Source: Acidobacteriota bacterium
Lineage (GTDB): Bacteria > Acidobacteriota > Terriglobia > Bryobacterales > Bryobacteraceae
DNA length: 64,000 bases
Assembly: GCA_003223115.1 (NCBI GenBank)
Contig: QHXW01000193.1
Span: 39,173 to 103,172, forward strand
Direction of reading: 5' to 3'
Under the pieces are notes generated by a model. The model searched no databases. It worked only from the letters and a program-made list of their open reading frames with translations, and had not been told where the DNA came from. The translations under genes were made by a program, and so were the position numbers. The number at the start of each line of letters is the position of its first letter. Positions within the stretch are counted from its first letter, which is position 1. Shown in pieces: positions 59,962-64,000 of the stretch.

Positions 59962-61098
59962 ATGACTTTCAGGGCGCTGGGCATCGTCGTATTTGGATTG
60001 ATCGTTGCGATTGGTTTTGGCGAACCGGCCGGGAAAGAGAGCGGTGCGAAAAAAATGTCATTCGGCAAAACAAAAGACGGCCAAGCGGTGGATTTATACA
60101 CGCTAACCAATGCCAACGGCGTGGTGGTTACCATTACGAATTACGGCGGCACCGTGGTGTCGCTCAAGACGCCCGACCGTCACGGAAAATTCGCGGACCT
60201 GGTGCTGGGCTTCGATAACCTCGATGGTTACCTGGGCGAGGAGCCGTTCTTCGGAGCGCTGGTGGGCCGCTACGGCAACCGCATTGCGAAAGGCCGGTTC
60301 ACCCTGGACGGCCACGAATATCACCTGGCGCAGAACAATAATGGAAACTCATTGCACGGCGGGCTGAAAGGCTTCGACAAACGCGTCTGGACGGCGAAGG
60401 ATGTTTCGGCAAAAGACCTCCCGTCTATCGAGCTCACGTATCTCAGTCAGGACGGCGAAGAAGGTTATCCCGGCAATCTTTCTGTGAAGGTGACTTATTC
60501 GCTGGCGCCGAAGAACGAACTGAAGATCGACTACTCGGCCACCACCGACAAAGACACGGTCGTCAACCTCACCAACCATTCGTACTTCAATCTTGCCGGT
60601 GAAGGGCAGGGGGATATCTTGTCGCACATGATGATGATCAACGCGGACAGGATTACGCCGGTGGACGCGACTTTAATTCCGACGGGCGAGCTGAAAAGTG
60701 TCGAGGGGACTCCGTTCGATTTCCGCAAGCCCACGGCAATTGGCGCGCGCATCGACGACAACCAAGAACAACTGAATTTCGGCAAGGGGTACGATCACAA
60801 TTTCGTGCTGAATCACAAGAGCAGCGCCTGGAGCCTGGCGGCGCGTGTGACGGAGCCATCGTCAGGCCGCGTGCTCGAAGTGTTGACCACGCAACCTGGC
60901 CTCCAGTTCTATACCGGCAATTTTCTGGACGGCACGATTCACGGAAAGGGCGGCAAGGTTTATGGCCGGCGCGCGGCTTTTTGCATGGAGACGCAGCATT
61001 TTCCGGACTCGCCGAATCACTCGAAGTTTCCGTCAACAGTATTGAAACCCGGAGAGCGTTACCAATCCACAACCGTGTACCGGTTCTCGGCGGAGTGA
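59962..61098 (+). CDS. galM: Aldose 1-epimerase, exported
   Basis: 378 residues from ATG with GAGGAGA about 8 bp upstream. A signal peptide or anchor (about 3-22) precedes the mature galactose mutarotase fold: VVTITNYGGTVVSLKTPDRH, GALVGRYGNRIAKGRFTLDG, LHGGLKGFDKRVW. The catalytic His sits in VNLTNHSYFNLAGEGQG and the base Glu in FCMETQHFPDSPNH. It interconverts alpha and beta anomers of free sugars, here outside the cytoplasm, which fits the neighbouring exported arabinofuranosidase. Confidence 0.93.
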   Translation: MTFRALGIVVFGLIVAIGFGEPAGKESGAKKMSFGKTKDGQAVDLYTLTNANGVVVTITNYGGTVVSLKTPDRHGKFADLVLGFDNLDGYLGEEPFFGALVGRYGNRIAKGRFTLDGHEYHLAQNNNGNSLHGGLKGFDKRVWTAKDVSAKDLPSIELTYLSQDGEEGYPGNLSVKVTYSLAPKNELKIDYSATTDKDTVVNLTNHSYFNLAGEGQGDILSHMMMINADRITPVDATLIPTGELKSVEGTPFDFRKPTAIGARIDDNQEQLNFGKGYDHNFVLNHKSSAWSLAARVTEPSSGRVLEVLTTQPGLQFYTGNFLDGTIHGKGGKVYGRRAAFCMETQHFPDSPNHSKFPSTVLKPGERYQSTTVYRFSAE

Positions 61099-61132
61099 GG
61101 GAACAGTCAACGTCATCAACCGCCCACACGGC

Positions 61133-61178
61133 TTCTAGAGTTCTAGAATCGCGTCACCACTCCCCGGCGTACTATAAT
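61133..61178 (+). promoter_or_regulatory. TTCTAGA direct repeats and a TATAAT box close to the next start codon
   Basis: TTCTAGA occurs twice with one base between (61133-61139 and 61141-61147), each holding the palindrome TCTAGA. A perfect TATAAT lies at 61173-61178, 10 bp before ATG 61189, so the mRNA would be almost leaderless. The repeats sit near the -35 position and could be an operator. Confidence 0.4.
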
Positions 61179-61188
61179 TGGGCTCAGG

Positions 61189-62568
61189 ATGGGTCGGAAA
61201 CTCCTACTTGCGCCTTGTATGTTGTTTGCCGCCGCGCCATTTCTTTGCGCCCGCGAGGTCACCTACGTGGATGTGGCGCCTATCCTCTATAAACATTGCG
61301 CCGGGTGCCACCACCCCAACGACATCGCCCCCATGGCGATGCTGGACTATCGCGAGACCCGCCCGTGGGCGACTGCCATTCGGGAGTCCGTCCTATCCAA
61401 AAAGATGCCACCATGGAAAGCTGACCCGCGCTACGGAACATGGTCGAACGATTGGAGCCTGCGCGACAGCGAAATTGCAGCCATCAAGGCATGGGTCGAT
61501 CAAGGCAGCAAGGAGGGCGATCCCAAACTGCTGCCGCCAGCCCCGGTATTCTCGACCGAGTGGAAAATCGGCAAACCGGATGCGGTCTTTTCGATTCCTC
61601 CCCATACGTTGACGCCGGGCGGTCCGGATGAGTACGAACAATTCACCGTGCCCACGAATTTTACAGAAGACAGATGGGTGATTGCGGCCGAGCTGCGTCC
61701 GGGCAACCGGAAAATCGTGCATCATGCTCACGTTTTCGTTAACGCGGCGGAGAAACAGAAGAGCGTCAAGACGGACACTGCCAAGGACCCACAGGCGGAA
61801 TATGCGCAATGGCTGGTCGTGAACGAGAACAAATTATCCTGGATTCGTCCAGAAGCGCCGGTGATCGATGATGGCTGCGTGGTCGACGACAATTCATACT
61901 GGCCGGGTAAGAAGCCCCGGGATGCGGAATTTGGAAATTGGGGCATGCTCAGCTCGTACCTTCCGGGCAGGGAACCGGATATTTTCCCCGAGGGCACGGC
62001 GCGCAAAATTCCAGCCGGATCGAATTTCAGCTTTCAGATCCATTACTCGAAAGCTACCAAGAAGCCGGAAATCGACGTCACCAGCGTAGGGATTATTTTT
62101 GCCACGGAGCCACCCAAGCAGATCGCCAAGCGCGTGGATCTGTCGAACTTTTTCTTTCTGATCCCGCCCGGCAATCCCAATGTTGAAGTCACCGAGTGCC
62201 ACACGTTCAAGCAGGACATGTACGTGACCAGTCTCACGCCGCACATGCATCTGCGGGGAAAAGACGCCAGGTTTGACGTCACTTATCCGGACGGCAGGAA
62301 GGAAACGCTTCTGTTCGTCCCTCACTACAACTTCAACTGGCAAATCACGTATCGCATGAGCGAGCCGAAATTCATTCCGAACGGGACGCGGCTTGCGATC
62401 ATCTCCCATTTCGACAATTCACCCAACAATCCGCTGAATCCGAATCCGGCCGAAGTAGTCCGCTGGGGCGGCGCCAGCGAAATGGAAATGATGGATGGCT
62501 GGATCGAGTATCTGGATGCTTTGCCGGGTGTGATGCCAGCCGGCCAGAGCGCTCAGGCGCGATTCTAG
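61189..62568 (+). CDS. Secreted c-heme protein with a copper type II monooxygenase-like C-terminal region
   Basis: 459 residues from ATG without a ribosome binding site. A signal peptide (about 1-21) precedes one heme motif CAGCH (residues 37-41) and MPPWKADPRYG, as in small c-type cytochrome domains. The C-terminal two thirds resemble PHM/DBM-like copper domains: KIVHHAHVFVN, then HMHLRGKDARFDV, and a final ASEMEMMDGW where the methionine could bind copper. Related acidobacterial proteins are usually annotated only as ascorbate-dependent monooxygenase-like. The electron donor would be the fused heme. Substrate unknown. Confidence 0.8.
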   Translation: MGRKLLLAPCMLFAAAPFLCAREVTYVDVAPILYKHCAGCHHPNDIAPMAMLDYRETRPWATAIRESVLSKKMPPWKADPRYGTWSNDWSLRDSEIAAIKAWVDQGSKEGDPKLLPPAPVFSTEWKIGKPDAVFSIPPHTLTPGGPDEYEQFTVPTNFTEDRWVIAAELRPGNRKIVHHAHVFVNAAEKQKSVKTDTAKDPQAEYAQWLVVNENKLSWIRPEAPVIDDGCVVDDNSYWPGKKPRDAEFGNWGMLSSYLPGREPDIFPEGTARKIPAGSNFSFQIHYSKATKKPEIDVTSVGIIFATEPPKQIAKRVDLSNFFFLIPPGNPNVEVTECHTFKQDMYVTSLTPHMHLRGKDARFDVTYPDGRKETLLFVPHYNFNWQITYRMSEPKFIPNGTRLAIISHFDNSPNNPLNPNPAEVVRWGGASEMEMMDGWIEYLDALPGVMPAGQSAQARF

Positions 62569-62718
62569 ACGCGCCCACCCTGGTGCGAGGCAAGCTTCCG
62601 GATTGAGATTGTTCGGCGATTCCGATTCCTATACGGCGCTCAGGAAATTGTCGAGAATTGACGTTTCTGTGATGATAGTGAAACAGTTCCTCGGTTCCTT
62701 GCCGCTCGATTGATTTTC

Positions 62719-62763
62719 TGGAGACACCCGCCGGGATCGAACCGGCGACCTGCTGATTACGAA
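62719..62763 (-). other. 3' fragment of a tRNA-Thr(CGT) gene, likely an attachment-site duplicate
   Basis: On the minus strand the sequence reads from the anticodon loop TTCGTAA, through 3' stem TCAGC, variable loop AGGTC and T-arm GCCGG-TTCGATC-CCGGC, to the acceptor 3' half GGGTGTC, T and CCA. Anticodon CGT would be threonine. The 5' half is missing: upstream bases do not pair with the anticodon stem, and no D-arm or acceptor 5' half follows. Such a fragment is what site-specific integrases leave at the far end of an island inserted in a tRNA gene. Confidence 0.65.
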
Positions 62764-63215
62764 GGATATTCGCGGTTCCAAACTGTCCATTGATTCCATA
62801 CGAACGTACCAGATATCAACTTGGGGAAGCTGCTCTCGCTCAAACAACAAATCCCGGCGGTCCAAATTGATGGGGTTTTGGCACAGTTCTGGCGAAGCCA
62901 GCCGTGTAGGTGGCGCTTGATCGATTCGAGGATTTCATCGACGGTCAAATCCTGTTGCCATTGGAGGCGGTCCTTCGCATAATCGCCGGGCCCAGATCGG
63001 TGTAATCGCAGGAAACGTGCCAACCCGTCGACGCCCAGCGTGACGTTCAAACTGTTTGTCAGTCATCGTGTCGAGACTGCTCAGGGCAAGTTTTCCTGGC
63101 TCCCGAATAACGGATTTCGCAGCGCCACACGCGGGCTGCCGTTCCCGCGCGAAGCCATTCTCATCATTCTTCTATCCTTTCGTCCAGAACTGAACTTCCT
63201 GATGGTACAGCGTCT
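62764..63215 (-). other. Region next to the tRNA fragment with a possible decayed coding stretch
   Basis: On the minus strand a frame around 62870-63050 gives protein-like residues (LGVDGLARFLRLHRSGPGDY, AKDRLQWQQDLTVDEILESI), then loses sense; another frame nearby reads FEREQLPQVDIWYVRMESMD. No stable start or ribosome binding site is seen. I do not recognise a family. It may be the remnant of a gene of an integrated element. Confidence 0.3.
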
Positions 63216-64000
63216 TCAATGTTTGATTCCGTGTTCATGCATTCGGCGGTGCAGCCGCTCGCGCGCATCCGAGAATACCTTGAGAACGCCGGCAAACCGC
63301 TGCGGGTCTGGCCGCGTAGCCAGGTTCTTCACCCAAGCCTCGGAGCCATCGATCAGAGTCAGCAAGTAGGCGGCTACCGGCGGCGAAAACTGTTGCTCAC
63401 CGCGGACTCGGACGTAAACCGGGGAACTATGCGCAGCCACTCGCATCGTTTGCATGTTCTCGACGCGCGACGCGCAGCGCGCCGCCAGCCAGCAGGAACC
63501 CGAGACCGGCACTGTTTCTCTTAAGTTCATGTCTTGTGATCCTGCCTTTTCCTCGCGCGAAGCCACAACGCGGCCATTCATGATGACGTCCAGCCGATGA
63601 AACGGGACATAGCTTTGTGCATGAGCCTGCACTTCCAGTGATCCGCCTCCAGCGCCCAACGAAATCTCAGCGCCCGGCGGCTTTCCTTCCGTTTGAAAGA
63701 GCAGCAGCGGTCCTGAGGTCATGAAGGTGTTCCCGTTGCGAATCGCTTTGGCCCAATTCGCAAAGTTGAATTCGTCCTGACCGATGTAGGCGTAAGCGCG
63801 ATTTGCGCCGACCGGGGTCCAGGCTCCCATTTTGTCTGTGCCCCCGACCGCAGGCAGCCGATAGCCGCAGTTCAGGTAACGATACCACTCGAGGAAACGG
63901 AGACTGTTGAAGTGCTCCGTCATATGGGTGGGCCACATTTCGACGGCATCGATCTTGTCCATCACGATGTCGGCAGCGAGTTCCGCCGTAGGATACGGAA
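63216..64000 (-). CDS. CehA/McbA-type PHP-fold metallohydrolase, C-terminal part (runs off the window)
   Basis: The frame is open to the right edge, so the N-terminal part is missing; internal GTG/ATG codons at 63965 and 63962 are not the real start. About 261 residues are visible. DAVEMWPTHMTEHFNSLRFL and LNCGYRLPAVGGTDKMGAWT belong to the end of the PHP/CehA catalytic domain, with GTD supplying a metal ligand. NANWAKAIRNGNTFMTSGPL-like text (residues FANWAKAIRNGNTFMTSGPL) is a family hallmark. A beta-rich tail follows. Members hydrolyse carbaryl and other esters, but most acidobacterial copies have no known substrate. Confidence 0.8.
   Translation of the reverse strand, partial: PYPTAELAADIVMDKIDAVEMWPTHMTEHFNSLRFLEWYRYLNCGYRLPAVGGTDKMGAWTPVGANRAYAYIGQDEFNFANWAKAIRNGNTFMTSGPLLLFQTEGKPPGAEISLGAGGGSLEVQAHAQSYVPFHRLDVIMNGRVVASREEKAGSQDMNLRETVPVSGSCWLAARCASRVENMQTMRVAAHSSPVYVRVRGEQQFSPPVAAYLLTLIDGSEAWVKNLATRPDPQRFAGVLKVFSDARERLHRRMHEHGIKH

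Noticed and set aside
62719..62800. A complete tRNA gene
   Set aside because: The T-arm, variable loop and 3' acceptor are present, but the 5' anticodon stem, D-arm and 5' acceptor are absent from the adjoining minus-strand sequence.
1..64000. CRISPR array, prophage or IS element
   Set aside because: I saw no regularly spaced repeats, no phage structural genes, no transposase and no terminal inverted repeats. This is by eye only.

Overview
This is 64 kb of GC-rich bacterial chromosome with short gaps and genes on both strands. The gene families point to Acidobacteriota, most likely the Solibacter/Bryobacter lineage. These are a macrolide-exporter-like permease with the acidobacterial ADOP layout, a winged-helix/TolB-propeller one-component regulator, paired PSD1 and DUF1501 proteins, TPR lipoprotein-like secreted proteins, and an imuA-imuB-dnaE2 mutasome. 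The taxonomic call is inference from families; no rRNA gene or intact tRNA is present.

Layout. 1-5.3 kb: a frameshifted ABC permease, a FecR-domain protein and a secreted dipeptidyl peptidase IV. 5.3-10.4 kb: a TsaC/Sua5 protein and four tandem secreted TPR proteins, three of them coupled by GTGA overlaps. 10.4-15.5 kb: imuA-imuB-dnaE2 on the minus strand, followed by a divergent vapBC pair (15.6-16.3 kb) and mutL. 18.5-26.3 kb: a minus-strand export operon of three HlyD-type adaptors, one MacB-like permease without an ATPase, and a TolC-type channel. 26.6-30.5 kb: scpA-scpB-rluB, a CoA-binding protein, a DinB-like protein and a DUF192 protein. 30.6-31.1 kb: a decayed hicBA pair. 31.1-35.2 kb: a secreted beta-propeller and an S55 (SpoIVB-type) peptidase-domain protein. 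35.7-38.3 kb: homodimeric pyruvate dehydrogenase E1 (aceE). 38.4-41.4 kb: the winged-helix/TolB regulator and a frameshifted HExxH metalloprotease gene. 41.5-46.0 kb: 2-oxoacid:ferredoxin oxidoreductase (korA-korB) divergent from a DASS-type dicarboxylate carrier. 46-54 kb: a HAD phosphatase, an amidohydrolase, the PSD1/DUF1501 pair and an alkaline-phosphatase-superfamily protein. 54-64 kb: an unrecognised membrane protein, an SGNH hydrolase, class II DAHP synthase, a GH51 arabinofuranosidase, an aldose epimerase, a c-heme/copper monooxygenase-like protein, a tRNA-Thr 3' fragment, and the C-terminal part of a CehA/McbA-type metallohydrolase that runs off the right edge.

The functional themes are envelope export and secreted hydrolases, central 2-oxoacid metabolism by both aerobic and ferredoxin-linked routes, and induced mutagenesis with mismatch repair. 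I did not see a clearly new multi-gene defence or mobile system. The most useful non-routine signals are: several broken reading frames whose remainder is well preserved (1.48, 20.1, 30.66, 30.87/30.96 and 40.92 kb); an export operon with three adaptors but no ATPase; a truncated tRNA-Thr that looks like an attachment-site duplicate; a nine-codon ORF with a strong ribosome binding site and a downstream hairpin; and three genes whose -10 box lies only 7-11 bp before the start codon.
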